14,775 nucleotides of DNA, from positions 1 through 14,775 of the forward strand of contig PLCI01000100.1 of assembly GCA_003135595.1 (NCBI GenBank), in the 5' to 3' direction. Source of the stretch: Acidimicrobiaceae bacterium (GTDB lineage: Bacteria > Actinomycetota > Acidimicrobiia > Acidimicrobiales > RAAP-2). The notes below the pieces were generated by a model. It had not been told where the DNA came from. It made no database searches and saw only the letters and a program-made list of their open reading frames with translations. This document shows positions 1 through 7,263 of the stretch, piece by piece (within the stretch, counting starts at the first letter, position 1; each line of letters opens with the position of its first letter). Made by a program: the position numbers and the translations under genes.

Positions 1-983
1 GGGATCGGCAGCGAGGCGAACTCCACCGCCCACAGGTCCTCGAACTGGTGCACCAGCTGCGAACCTTCGAAGGTGTTGTCGTAGTCCTCGACGGTGTGCC
101 CCAGGCCCTCGAGCAGCGCCGAGGCCGCGTCGTAGGCGGCGAGGCACTCGGCGTGCACCTCGGCCTCGGCGAGCGGGGGTGCGCAGTAGCGCCCGATGCG
201 AAGGCCTCTTGGATCCTCGTCACAAGCCGCGAGGAACGTGCCGGTCCGCGGCGGTGCCTGCCAGATCCAGTCCATCGGCGTAGGCCCGGCCATGGCGTCA
301 AGCAGCGCGGCGGCGTCGCGCACGGTTCGTGCCAGCGGCCCATGGACGGCGAGCCCGCTGATATCCGGGTTGCCCGGTGCGACCGAGACGCGGCCCCGGC
401 TCGTCTTGAGGCCGACCAGCCCGTTCACGCTCGCCGGGATCCGCACCGATCCCCCGCCGTCGCTCCCCGGCGCAGCCGGGAGCAGCCCGGCCGCGACGGC
501 GGCGCCCGCTCCTCCGCTCGAGCCACCGGCAGAGCGCGACAGGTCCCAGGGCGTGCGCGCAGGCGGATGGCCCTCGGGCTCGGTGTAGCACGGCGCTCCG
601 AACTCCGGCGTCGCGGTCTTGCCGACGTTGAGCAGCCCCGCAGCCCGCAGCTTCGTCACGAACGCCTCGTCCTGGCCGAGGTCCATCGGCGAGAAGGCGC
701 CAGTCCCGAAGCCCGTCGGCATGTCGGCGGTCAAGTACAGGTCCTTGATACCCGTCGGCACGCCGTGCAGGACCCCAAGGGAGCCGCCGTCGACCACGGC
801 ACGCTCCGCGGCCCTCGCCGACGCCCGAGCCTGATCGGGTGCGAGGTAGACGAAGGCGCCGACGTCGTCGTTGAGACGCTCGATGCGCTCGAGGTAGTGG
901 TCCATGAGCTCGACGGGAGAGACGGTGCGAGCGCGCACCGCCGCTGCCTGCTCGAGCATGGTCATATCGTGCAGATCGCCCAT
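1..983 (-). CDS. Amidase-signature family hydrolase, 3' end outside window
   Basis: This enzyme probably hydrolyses a carboxamide bond in the cytoplasm; the substrate cannot be told from sequence. The visible 327 residues carry the complete Ser-cisSer-Lys site of the amidase-signature family: Lys80 in GVPTGIKDLY, the GGSSGG loop at about 153-158, and the nucleophile region GSDGGGSVRIP with Ser179. The N-terminus begins with a helix of the type LEQAAAVRAR..SPVEL, typical of the GatA/6-aminohexanoate-cyclic-dimer hydrolase group. Family members are usually 450-500 residues, so about a third lies beyond position 1. Three in-frame ATGs occur at 983, 965 and 959. I chose 983 because family members often start with a similar short leader and because a TAGCGT box sits 7 nt upstream. 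There is no Shine-Dalgarno. A GatA subunit is unlikely, since no gatB or gatC is visible. Confidence 0.9.
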   Translation of the reverse strand, partial: MGDLHDMTMLEQAAAVRARTVSPVELMDHYLERIERLNDDVGAFVYLAPDQARASARAAERAVVDGGSLGVLHGVPTGIKDLYLTADMPTGFGTGAFSPMDLGQDEAFVTKLRAAGLLNVGKTATPEFGAPCYTEPEGHPPARTPWDLSRSAGGSSGGAGAAVAAGLLPAAPGSDGGGSVRIPASVNGLVGLKTSRGRVSVAPGNPDISGLAVHGPLARTVRDAAALLDAMAGPTPMDWIWQAPPRTGTFLAACDEDPRGLRIGRYCAPPLAEAEVHAECLAAYDAASALLEGLGHTVEDYDNTFEGSQLVHQFEDLWAVEFASLPI

Positions 984-990
984 CGCAGAC

Positions 991-996
991 ACGCTA
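991..996 (-). promoter_or_regulatory. Candidate -10 box for leaderless amidase mRNA
   Basis: On the minus strand, TAGCGT lies 7 nt before the ATG at 983, inside CGTTAGCGT. The same nine bases precede the CPBP gene at 7276. The spacing fits transcription starting at or next to the A of ATG. No -35 element is clear. The assignment rests on the TAnnnT pattern, the spacing and the missing Shine-Dalgarno. Confidence 0.45.
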
Positions 997-1359
997 ACGG
1001 CACGGCTCGATCGGCTGCGGTGACCGCTGGTGGGGACCGGCGATCGCAGGTGGCGCCGCGCCGTGGCAACCCAGGGGTCGTCGAGGAGCATGCATTCGAG
1101 GATGCGATCGAGCGGCATCGGTGCCGCGGTCCACCTGAGCCGGCCGACACCGAAGGCAGGTGCGATCGTCGAGGCGGTGCCGCGGGCGTACCGAGTCGTG
1201 CGAAGGACGTCGCGGGCATGTCAAGAGGTGACGGCGTCGAATCTCGCCTGCGGCGATCGGTCAGCGTTCACGTGGCCACAGGACCCGCCGCACCTCCTCG
1301 TGCCCGCCGCAGGGCCCCGGAGCAGCAGCCGCATCAATTCACGATCGCTGTTCTCGCCG

Positions 1360-1392
1360 TTCGAGTACTGGAGTCACCACTGGTTACTCGAA
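1360..1392. repeat. Inverted repeat, 8-bp arms, possible operator
   Basis: TTCGAGTA at 1360-1367 is repeated inverted as TACTCGAA at 1385-1392, with 17 bp between. It is about 90 bp upstream of the start at 1480. That position suits a regulator site for the exported-protein gene better than a terminator, but no regulator gene is next to it. Confidence 0.35.
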
Positions 1393-1479
1393 TCGGATGC
1401 CCTGCACGCGCCGGAGCGACGCAACAAACTGGTGACGAATGAGCACTCAGCAAATCGATCTCACCCGGAGGTGACCCAC

Positions 1480-2094
1480 ATGAAGCTCAAGGCGAGAACC
1501 GCTTCGATCGTGCTGGTACTGGGAGTGTCGGGATCAGCAATCGCGGTGTCCTCAACGGCAGGGGCCGACCCGTTCAGGTTCACGGCCACGGTCAAGGCAC
1601 AGACGACGCTTGCGAAGCTCCAGCAGACCGTGGTGATCCCGCCTGGCAAGTTTCACGGGGCCATCACCTCGGGCAACAACAACGTGGGACATCTGACGGG
1701 CACCCTCAAGCTGCCCCCGGCGACCACGACGCTGAAGATCACAGGCATCGGCCTTGCGACCGTGACGGTCTCGCTGGTACCGACGAAAAAGGTGGTTGGC
1801 ACGCTCAATCCTTCGACCTTCCTGTTGGTCGCAACGAGCAGGTTCAACATCCACGTGAACTCAGTCAAGCCTCTCGGCCTGCCCGTCAACGTTGTCGGCA
1901 ACAACTGTGTGACGAGCACGCCGGTGAAGTTGACATTCAGCGGCACGATCTCCCCGCTTTCCGGAGGCTCGGTCTCTGGGACCTACACCATCCCGCGCCT
2001 GGCGAACTGTGGCGCGGTGACGGCGGTCCTCAATGCGGCGGTCGCGGGCCCCGGCAACACGTTCACGGCGACGATGGTGCCTTCGCTCAACTGA
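1480..2094 (+). CDS. Exported beta-rich protein of unknown function, 204 aa
   Basis: I do not recognise a named family. A Sec signal peptide is clear: a basic start (MKLKAR), a hydrophobic stretch at about 9-24, and an AGA-D cleavage site after residue 29. The mature part (about 175 aa) is rich in Thr, Val, Gly and Asn and has alternating hydrophobic strands such as TTLKITG, ATVTVSLV and VKLTFSGT, suggesting a beta-sandwich. It has exactly two cysteines, C143 and C177, a likely disulfide. The reading frame stays open upstream to 1030, but ATG 1480 is supported by GGAGGTGA at 1467-1474 and by the signal peptide starting there. The next plus-strand gene also encodes an exported protein, 273 bp downstream. 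A structural or lipid/polymer-binding surface role is possible but not shown. Confidence 0.8.
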   Translation: MKLKARTASIVLVLGVSGSAIAVSSTAGADPFRFTATVKAQTTLAKLQQTVVIPPGKFHGAITSGNNNVGHLTGTLKLPPATTTLKITGIGLATVTVSLVPTKKVVGTLNPSTFLLVATSRFNIHVNSVKPLGLPVNVVGNNCVTSTPVKLTFSGTISPLSGGSVSGTYTIPRLANCGAVTAVLNAAVAGPGNTFTATMVPSLN

Positions 2095-2367
2095 CGATGC
2101 GCTAGCACCCATCGAAGTCGCGCGGCCCGGCGAGGCGTCGCGGCTCGCGTCGGACAACGACTGTAGGTGCGCGCGTACACGGCAGCCCCTTGGGCGAGCC
2201 GTCCGGCGGTGCTCCAAGGTGCCCGCTGTCGGGTCGCTGCGTTGGCGGGTGGGCCTGCCGTCGACCCGTCGTCCGAGCAACGTCCAGGGGCAGCGTCAGG
2301 CACGAGAAAGGATGGCGGCACCCGCGACAGGAACCCCTTGTAAGCCATCGACGACGAGGAGTGCGAG

Positions 2368-2820
2368 ATGCGACGTGATCAGGCACGATTCCTGCGATTC
2401 GGCATCGGAGGCGCCAGCGTGCTCCTCGTAGTCGCGCTGGGCGCTCTGCTCGCGAACGTGTCGTCTGGCGCGTCGCCGCCGACGTCCAGGAGCGACGTCG
2501 TCACCGTCACGTTCGCCGACAAAGGCAAGACGGTGGACCTCCGCGTGGGCGAGACGCTTCGCGTCGTCCTCGACAACACCTACTGGTCGACGAATCCCCC
2601 CAGCTCGAACTCGGCGAGTCTCGTGCAACGAGGCGAGGTCAAGGTCTACCCCAGGTTGGCGGGTTGCGTCGCTGGTGAGGGCTGTGGCACCGTCATCACC
2701 CTGTTCCGTGCGACTGCTGCCGGGACCGCCATGGTCTCCGCCTCTCGTGTCAGCTGTGGCGAGGCCTTGCGCTGCACCGGCGGAAACGGCAGCTTCGAGA
2801 TCACCGTCCGCATCCAGTGA
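2368..2820 (+). CDS. Exported protein resembling the chagasin/I42 inhibitor fold
   Basis: This 150-aa protein has an N-terminal signal or anchor segment (about 12-31) and a small extracytoplasmic domain. The stretch VVTVTFADKGKTVDLRVGE, then LRVVLDN, matches the opening strands of chagasin-like (peptidase inhibitor I42) domains. The later PSSN, the CGTV region and the TAAGTAMVSASR strand fit the rest of that Ig-like fold. The canonical NPTTGY loop is not present; DNTYWSTNPPSSN takes its place, so protease inhibition is uncertain. Four cysteines (C100, C106, C130, C136) could form two disulfides. There is no lipobox. The start at 2368 is supported by GAGGAG at 2356-2361, 6 nt upstream. It could be an actinobacterial surface protein that shares only the fold. 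Confidence 0.7.
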   Translation: MRRDQARFLRFGIGGASVLLVVALGALLANVSSGASPPTSRSDVVTVTFADKGKTVDLRVGETLRVVLDNTYWSTNPPSSNSASLVQRGEVKVYPRLAGCVAGEGCGTVITLFRATAAGTAMVSASRVSCGEALRCTGGNGSFEITVRIQ

Positions 2821-2952
2821 ACGTGAACCACTTCAGTCACGCCGTGGATGGGCCGCTCCCGCTCGGGGCCTGTTCCCCGTCTGGTGCGTGAGTGGCGCAC
2901 GGCGGCGGTCGAGCTCGCACCCCGAAACTTCGATCGATGAGCCGATGCGATC

Positions 2953-3012
2953 ACGTCGGGAACGTGCAGGGAGTCGGAAGGGCGTGCGCCCTCCCGACTC
3001 CCTGCCCGACGT
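2953..3012. terminator. Very strong bidirectional hairpin between convergent genes
   Basis: Arms 2966-2977 and 2994-3005 pair over 12 bp. After one A-C mismatch, 2979-2983 pairs with 2988-2992 around a GTGC loop. Below these, ACGTCGG (2953-2959) can pair with CCGACGT (3006-3012) across a 6-nt bulge. It sits between the stop at 2820 and the minus-strand stop at 3029. There is no T-tract on either side, so it may be a U-less terminator or a 3'-end stabiliser. Confidence 0.7.
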
Positions 3013-3028
3013 CACTTATGCCACAGGT

Positions 3029-3664
3029 CTAGACGTTCGTCAGTGTCCCTCTGATGATGTACTCGGACGTGATGCCCCTGCCACAGCTCTGCGGCGCGAT
3101 GGGGTTGGGCTTGATCAACGCGGAGAAGCCAGGTGACACGTAAGAGCCGTCGGTGACGCCGCCGACGATCTTCCACAGCGCACCGACGTCGGTTACGACG
3201 GCCGTCGGAGCGACGCTCGGGTCGATCATCGTGACGGGTACCTGCGGGAAGTTATACGCCAGGTTGAGAATGCCGGTGCCCAGTGGTGGTCCGCTCAACT
3301 GCGGGCAGCCGTTCAGGAAGTTGTCGAGGAAGCTGATGCTCCCGACGACCGTCTTCGGGATCGGCTTCGCGCCTGTGGTGCTACTTGGCTTGCAGCCCGA
3401 GGCGACGAACCAGATGCTCACCCGCTCCTTGGTCTTGCCACCGGAGATGATCGCGGGCGAGTAGCCAACCTCGCCGGTGACCGTGGCGCAGTTGAACGTT
3501 CCCTTTCCGACGATGTCGAGCTTCGGGACTGACGCGGGCCGGGCTACGTGACCGCTCGACGCGAGTGCGGTCCCGCCGATTGCCACGCTCCCCAGCAGCG
3601 CGATGCTCGTGCCAAAGAGCGCGATCCTTCGTCCAAGGCTCGTGACCTTTCCACTTTCTGCCAT
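3029..3664 (-). CDS. Exported protein of unknown function, 211 aa
   Basis: I do not recognise a named family. It has a signal peptide: basic residues to about 13, a hydrophobic stretch at 14-34, and an ALA-S cleavage site after residue 35. The mature part of about 176 aa looks beta-rich and has four cysteines (C59, C91, C120, C194), enough for two disulfides. Features include LDIVGKGTFNC near the mature N-terminus and ITSEYIIRGTLTNV at the end. ATG 3664 is preceded by AGGGGAG about 4 nt away, a slightly short spacing. In general make-up (export, size, beta-rich, paired Cys) it resembles the 204-aa protein at 1480, but I cannot show homology by eye. It converges on the chagasin-like gene across the 2953-3012 hairpin. 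Confidence 0.8.
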   Translation of the reverse strand: MAESGKVTSLGRRIALFGTSIALLGSVAIGGTALASSGHVARPASVPKLDIVGKGTFNCATVTGEVGYSPAIISGGKTKERVSIWFVASGCKPSSTTGAKPIPKTVVGSISFLDNFLNGCPQLSGPPLGTGILNLAYNFPQVPVTMIDPSVAPTAVVTDVGALWKIVGGVTDGSYVSPGFSALIKPNPIAPQSCGRGITSEYIIRGTLTNV

Positions 3665-3990
3665 TGTTCTCCCCTAACGGTGGAGCCGAACGGTTCGGCC
3701 TCCTGAGCGCAAGAGCGGGCTGGGTGCGCATCCGCTTGGTGCATGCCGAAGTGGTCCCGCGCCGACGCCTCATGATTACTAGCACGATTGTTGTCACACT
3801 CTTGTCACACGATCGTCGCTTTTCGTCTGTCTCGACGCAGCGCCGCACTCTGTCCTAGAGCCCAACCGAGTGAGAAAAGTTCCTTCGAAGTTTCAGCCTG
3901 TGTCGCGATCGTCCTCGAGCGCACGCTCATGGCCATTGCGCTGCGGTCGCGATCGCCCGGAGTGCCCGTGCAATCGAATTGTGACGGGTC
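3665..3990. other. Intergenic region with tandem repeat, 326 bp
   Basis: This separates two minus-strand genes and should hold the promoter of the exported protein starting at 3664. The part around 3770-3850 is visibly richer in A and T than its surroundings, which suits a promoter. It contains the TTGTCACAC tandem repeat. No protein-coding frame with a start signal was found. Confidence 0.45.
3791..3810. repeat. Tandem TTGTCACAC repeat, candidate regulator site
   Basis: TTGTCACAC occurs at 3791-3799 and again at 3802-3810, giving an 11-bp period, about one helical turn. It is about 130 bp upstream of the exported-protein start at 3664. Two copies on the same face of the helix suggest cooperative binding of a transcription factor, or overlapping promoter elements. 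Confidence 0.4.
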
Positions 3991-4002
3991 TCATGCCCCG
4001 TC
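3983..4002 (-). terminator. Short hairpin over the FGLLP gene stop codon
   Basis: GACGGG (3983-3988) pairs with CCCGTC (3997-4002) around an 8-nt loop that contains the TGA at 3991-3993. The stem is only 6 bp and has no T-tract, so this is a weak call. Confidence 0.25.
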
Positions 4003-5670
4003 GAAGTCACCCGGAGGCTCTGGTCGCCAGTGCTCGGGCCGATCCGTGTCGGCCAGCGCTTGGGGCAGCGCGGCGTGCTCCGCCGGGACTTCTGCTGGCC
4101 GAGCCGACGAGTGCGTTGGCGAGGTCCCGGTGGCCGCTGCACCGCGGTGACGATGTGCGAAGTACCTGTTGAAGCCGATCGATGCCGCCGCAAAGGACAC
4201 GAACAGTAGGGACGTGACGATGAACGGTGCCTTAGAGTACCGCTGGGCGCGGGCCGCCGGCACGAGCAGCACCTCGAAGACGAGGAAGATCGCAGCGAGG
4301 AACACCGCGGCCCAGGCCCCGCGATGCCATCGAAAGAGCGTCCTGCCGGCAAGCGACTCCAACGGCAGCAAGTTGAAGACGGTGTTGATCACACCCGAGA
4401 CGAACAAGGCCGCCAGCAGGGTGTCGGCGATGAGCCCCGCTGCGCTGGCGTGGGACACGCGTACCGAGTCCTGCACCGGCGTCCAGATCGCCCACGAGAT
4501 CACCGCGACGCACAGCGTCGCGAGGCTGGTGAGGGCGACCTCGTGGCCCTTTTCATTGGCCTTGAGCTCGGCCGAGAAGACCACGCCCGCCACGACCCCG
4601 TAGAGGTAGCCGGGCTCAAAGTTCGTCGCCCTCGACAAGATCACGCAACCGACTGCGACAGCCAGTCCGAGTGGAATGGCGCGCGGACCCGGTCGCCCCT
4701 CGAGGTGCCGAACCCTCCGATAGCCGACACCAACGAGGGTCGTGGTCGCGATGCCCACGAAAATCGTGAGGAGGACGCCGACGTAGGTTTCAAGACTGTG
4801 CCCGTTGACCCCGAACGTCGGATCATTAAAACCGCCGATGAACGCTCCCCCCAAGACGACGAGGACGACTGCTCGACGCGACATGTGCGGAATGATCGGA
4901 CGTCGGCCCGCGGATCTTCGCCCGAGGCCGGGAACGCGTCGCTTCAGCAGCTCTCGAAGCTCCTCGTAGTTCTCGTCCAGCGTCCGGTTGAAGATCTGTG
5001 AGGGAAAGGTCACCAAGAGGAGCGCCCCGAGGGCGAGCGACACGTTCAAGAGCGTCTTTGCGTTGAGAGGAAACGCCTCGGTGATGGGCACCAACGAGCT
5101 CGAGATCGTCGACCGCTGAGACGGGAGGGCGTTGCGAACCGTGCCGCTGATCGCCGTGGCGCGAACGTCGCGAAACTCGGAGCCCGGCCGGCACTGGTGG
5201 GCGAGCCCAGCCGGCGTGGGCTGGAAGGTCCTGGCCAGCGTGCCGGTGACTGCGCTCGCCGCCCCCTGTGCCGAGGTGGTGGGCGTGAGCTGCACCGTCA
5301 ACGTCTCGAGGTAGCCCGCTTGGGCGACCACGCCGTGCGGTGCCGCCGAGCTCAGGCAGGGCAGGAGCTCGCTTCCGGATCCGACGAAGCCCGTTCCACT
5401 TGGAACGAGCGGGACACGGAAACCCGCGCCGAGAAGCATCGTCGTTGCGCACGCGCCATACAGGCACCTTGGGGAGAACGACCAGGTGTCGAAGTACGTC
5501 GCCCCGAGCTTGTCGTCGATGATGGCGCCCGTAATCACTCTGACGTCTTCTGTTGCCACGAAGCGCCCGTTCAAGTTGACTCCACCGGACGCCTGGGCGG
5601 TCCCCGCACAGAGCACGACGACGCAGAACGCGAGCGCACTCGACGTCACCCACCACGCCCTGACGCGCAA
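3991..5670 (-). CDS. FGLLP-motif-like polytopic membrane protein, 559 aa
   Basis: Function is unknown. A signal peptide (about 4-28, ending AQA) is followed by an extracytoplasmic domain of about 180 residues with several cysteines (C69, C74, C105, C160), then about seven or eight membrane segments from about 205 to 505. FNLLPLESLAGRTLFRW (432-448) strongly resembles the FGLLPL..LPG..lFRW signature of actinobacterial FGLLP-motif membrane proteins, with Asn for Gly. GYLYG at 354-358 also fits. A charged cytoplasmic loop (about 228-263) and a hydrophilic Ala/Pro-rich tail (about 511-559) are present. I chose TTG at 5670: GGGGGAGG lies about 4 nt upstream and the signal peptide begins right there. 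The frame is open to an ATG at 5820, but the extra 50 residues are charged and unlike protein. The extracytoplasmic domain could be a ligand or surface domain; this is inference. Confidence 0.75.
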   Translation of the reverse strand: MRVRAWWVTSSALAFCVVVLCAGTAQASGGVNLNGRFVATEDVRVITGAIIDDKLGATYFDTWSFSPRCLYGACATTMLLGAGFRVPLVPSGTGFVGSGSELLPCLSSAAPHGVVAQAGYLETLTVQLTPTTSAQGAASAVTGTLARTFQPTPAGLAHQCRPGSEFRDVRATAISGTVRNALPSQRSTISSSLVPITEAFPLNAKTLLNVSLALGALLLVTFPSQIFNRTLDENYEELRELLKRRVPGLGRRSAGRRPIIPHMSRRAVVLVVLGGAFIGGFNDPTFGVNGHSLETYVGVLLTIFVGIATTTLVGVGYRRVRHLEGRPGPRAIPLGLAVAVGCVILSRATNFEPGYLYGVVAGVVFSAELKANEKGHEVALTSLATLCVAVISWAIWTPVQDSVRVSHASAAGLIADTLLAALFVSGVINTVFNLLPLESLAGRTLFRWHRGAWAAVFLAAIFLVFEVLLVPAARAQRYSKAPFIVTSLLFVSFAAASIGFNRYFAHRHRGAAATGTSPTHSSARPAEVPAEHAALPQALADTDRPEHWRPEPPGDFDGA

Positions 5671-5707
5671 TGATCCTCCCCCAGAACGGTGCTTGTTCCT
5701 CGCAACT

Positions 5708-5730
5708 GACGACTGAGGCGTCGAGTCGTC
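5708..5730. repeat. Inverted repeat GACGACT / AGTCGTC
   Basis: Perfect 7-bp arms (5708-5714 and 5724-5730) are separated by 9 bp. The repeat is about 38 bp upstream of the TTG start at 5670, so it could be an operator or a structure in the 5' leader of the FGLLP-like gene. Confidence 0.35.
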
Positions 5731-5764
5731 GGTTCCCTCGGCGGGCACTCTAACTTGTGCATCG

Positions 5765-5787
5765 CGGCGAGACGAGCGGTCTCGCCG
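5765..5787. repeat. Perfect 9-bp stem hairpin
   Basis: CGGCGAGAC (5765-5773) pairs exactly with GTCTCGCCG (5779-5787) around a 5-nt loop. It lies about 95 bp upstream of the start at 5670 and about 245 nt past the desaturase stop. It may be an operator, a leader structure or a delayed terminator. No T-tract follows. Confidence 0.4.
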
Positions 5788-6023
5788 ACCGAAATGAAGT
5801 CGACTTCCACCGAATCTCATGCGGCATTACGAGCTCAGACCTCGCGCCGGAGTACACGAACCAGACCTTCCTTCGACGCGGATCGCACGCGACCATCCGC
5901 CATCCACGCGGCACCGACGGGGCTGGACCGTGCTCGCCGTCGAGCTCTGCGGCGAAGGCGCCTAGGACCGAGAGCTTCGCTCCCAGTCCGCGAGGCGTCG
6001 ATGGATCCGGCGACGAGTGGGTT

Positions 6024-6042
6024 CCGCGGCCCTACGCCGCGG
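6024..6042 (-). terminator. Hairpin over the desaturase stop codon
   Basis: CCGCGGC (6024-6030) pairs with GCCGCGG (6036-6042) over a 5-nt loop that contains the TAG stop. The 7-bp stem is all G-C, but no T-tract follows on the minus strand. Confidence 0.3.
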
Positions 6043-7153
6043 GCACCGCGTTCGCCTGCAGCTGGCGGAGGACCTGGTGGAAGGTCGCCACCATCGTGTC
6101 CTCGCAGTAGCCGAGCCCACCCTCGATGCAGAACGCCCTGACGAGGCGCTGCGCGCGGGCGAGGTTCGGGCGGGGCATCGAGGGGAAGAGGTGATGCTCG
6201 ATCTGGTAGTTGAGCCCCCCCAGCATGAAGTTGGTCAGCGGCCCACCGGTGATGTTTCGTGACGTCGTCACCTGGCGTCGTGCGAAGCTCATCTCTGCGT
6301 CGCGTTCGATGATCGGCATGGCCTTGTGGTTGGGCGCGAAGCTGCAGCCCAGGTACACCGAGAAGATCGCCTGCTGCACCGCGATGAAGGCGAGTGCCTT
6401 GAGCGGCGACAGGACCCACAGCACGATCGTGAGGTACAAGGCGACGTGCAGCGCGATCAGCGAGCCCTCCACGGCGGCCGCGCGGTCACGGTTGCGCACG
6501 AGCCGCTGGATCCCGTAGAAGTGCAGGCCGACGCTCCGCAGGAGCATCAAGGGAAAGAAGAGCCACGCCTGCCAGCGGGCGAACGCTGCCGCGATGCCGC
6601 GGGTCGGCTTGCCGACATTGGCCCCGGGGACGAGCGCGGCGTCGAGGTCGGGGTCGAGCCCCAGTTGATTGGGGGTCGCGTGATGCTGGCTGTGCTTGGG
6701 GACCCACCATCCGAAGCTCAGGCCGATCAAGGCGTTCCCGACGCCGAGGCCCAGGAGCCAGTTCGCGCGCCGGGTCCGACACACCTGCAGGTGTCCGAGG
6801 TCGTGCCCCACGAAGCCGAGCTGCGTGAACATCAGGCCGAGGAACGCGGCGATCCCCAAGGTGGACCACGAGTCGCCCACGAGGTAGAGCCCGACCCATC
6901 CCAGTGCGAAGGCGAGGACCGTGCAGCCGATCTTCACCACGTAGTACGCCGACCGGCGGTCGAGCAGCCCCGCTTGGCGAACCTGGTTGGCGAGCACTCG
7001 GAAGTCGCCGTGGGTGCTCTCGATGAAGGTTGCAGTCACCACATCTCGTCTCGGTGCTTGTCCGAGTGCGGTGCGGGCGAAGGTGCTGGCTCCGCGGGTC
7101 ACGACGCTCGTCGCGACCAACCTAGTCCCGCTGCTTCGCGAGGCGTTCCTCAT
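6032..7153 (-). CDS. Membrane fatty acid desaturase (di-iron, three His boxes)
   Basis: This inserts a double bond in a fatty acyl chain using O2 and a di-iron centre held by eight histidines; electrons come from a partner not seen here. The three boxes are HDLGH (117-121), HSQHH (154-158) and QIEHH (317-321). The Gln of the third box is typical of linoleoyl-CoA/front-end desaturases; there is no fused cytochrome b5. Membrane segments lie at about 70-115, 133-150 and 230-275. The end, LFPSMPRPNLARAQRLVRAFC, also fits the family. From ATG 7153 the protein is 373 aa, but the first 35 residues are basic and unlike homologues. GTG 7042 or 7039, giving a start before TATFIESTHGDF, is a real alternative. 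Neither start has a good Shine-Dalgarno. The CPBP gene at 7276 is divergent. Confidence 0.9.
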   Translation of the reverse strand: MRNASRSSGTRLVATSVVTRGASTFARTALGQAPRRDVVTATFIESTHGDFRVLANQVRQAGLLDRRSAYYVVKIGCTVLAFALGWVGLYLVGDSWSTLGIAAFLGLMFTQLGFVGHDLGHLQVCRTRRANWLLGLGVGNALIGLSFGWWVPKHSQHHATPNQLGLDPDLDAALVPGANVGKPTRGIAAAFARWQAWLFFPLMLLRSVGLHFYGIQRLVRNRDRAAAVEGSLIALHVALYLTIVLWVLSPLKALAFIAVQQAIFSVYLGCSFAPNHKAMPIIERDAEMSFARRQVTTSRNITGGPLTNFMLGGLNYQIEHHLFPSMPRPNLARAQRLVRAFCIEGGLGYCEDTMVATFHQVLRQLQANAVPAA

Positions 7154-7263
7154 CGCCTGGCGGCTCTGCGGTGATCGCCGATCGTGCGACAAACCGCAGG
7201 TCAATGGCAGTGTCACGCCTTTCAAGTGCCCGGCCGACCCTCGGCGGCCGCGTGCCCGGGCGT

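Larger units (their letters stand above)
984..1479. other. Divergent intergenic region, 496 bp
   Basis: This lies between the divergent amidase and the exported-protein gene at 1480. Open frames cross it, but none has a start signal or recognisable protein. It holds the amidase -10 candidate (991-996), an inverted repeat (1360-1392), and three copies of ACTGG at 1366, 1379 and 1428 upstream of the plus-strand gene. I see no RNA gene. Confidence 0.5.
5671..6031. other. Intergenic region with two inverted repeats, 361 bp
   Basis: This lies between the desaturase stop and the start of the FGLLP-like gene, both minus strand. It holds the latter's Shine-Dalgarno (about 5675-5682) and two inverted repeats (5708-5730 and 5765-5787). 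No further gene is supported; the open frames here are antisense or low-complexity. Confidence 0.45.

Noticed and set aside
48..1442. Long plus-strand open frame of 464 codons
   Set aside because: It is antisense to the amidase, whose minus-strand frame has all catalytic motifs. The translation is Arg/Gly/Pro-rich with no family pattern.
1030..1479. N-terminal extension of the exported protein at 1480
   Set aside because: The extension is unlike protein, and GGAGGTGA plus a signal peptide place the start at 1480.
4324..5001. 225-codon plus-strand frame
   Set aside because: It is antisense to the membrane protein; composition is charged and repetitive, as expected for a high-GC shadow.
5671..5820. 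50-residue extension of the FGLLP-like protein to ATG 5820
   Set aside because: It would bury the signal peptide, contains the inverted repeat 5708-5730 and most of the hairpin 5765-5787, and the TTG has a strong ribosome site.
6326..7174. 282-codon plus-strand frame
   Set aside because: It is antisense to the desaturase, whose three His boxes prove the coding strand.
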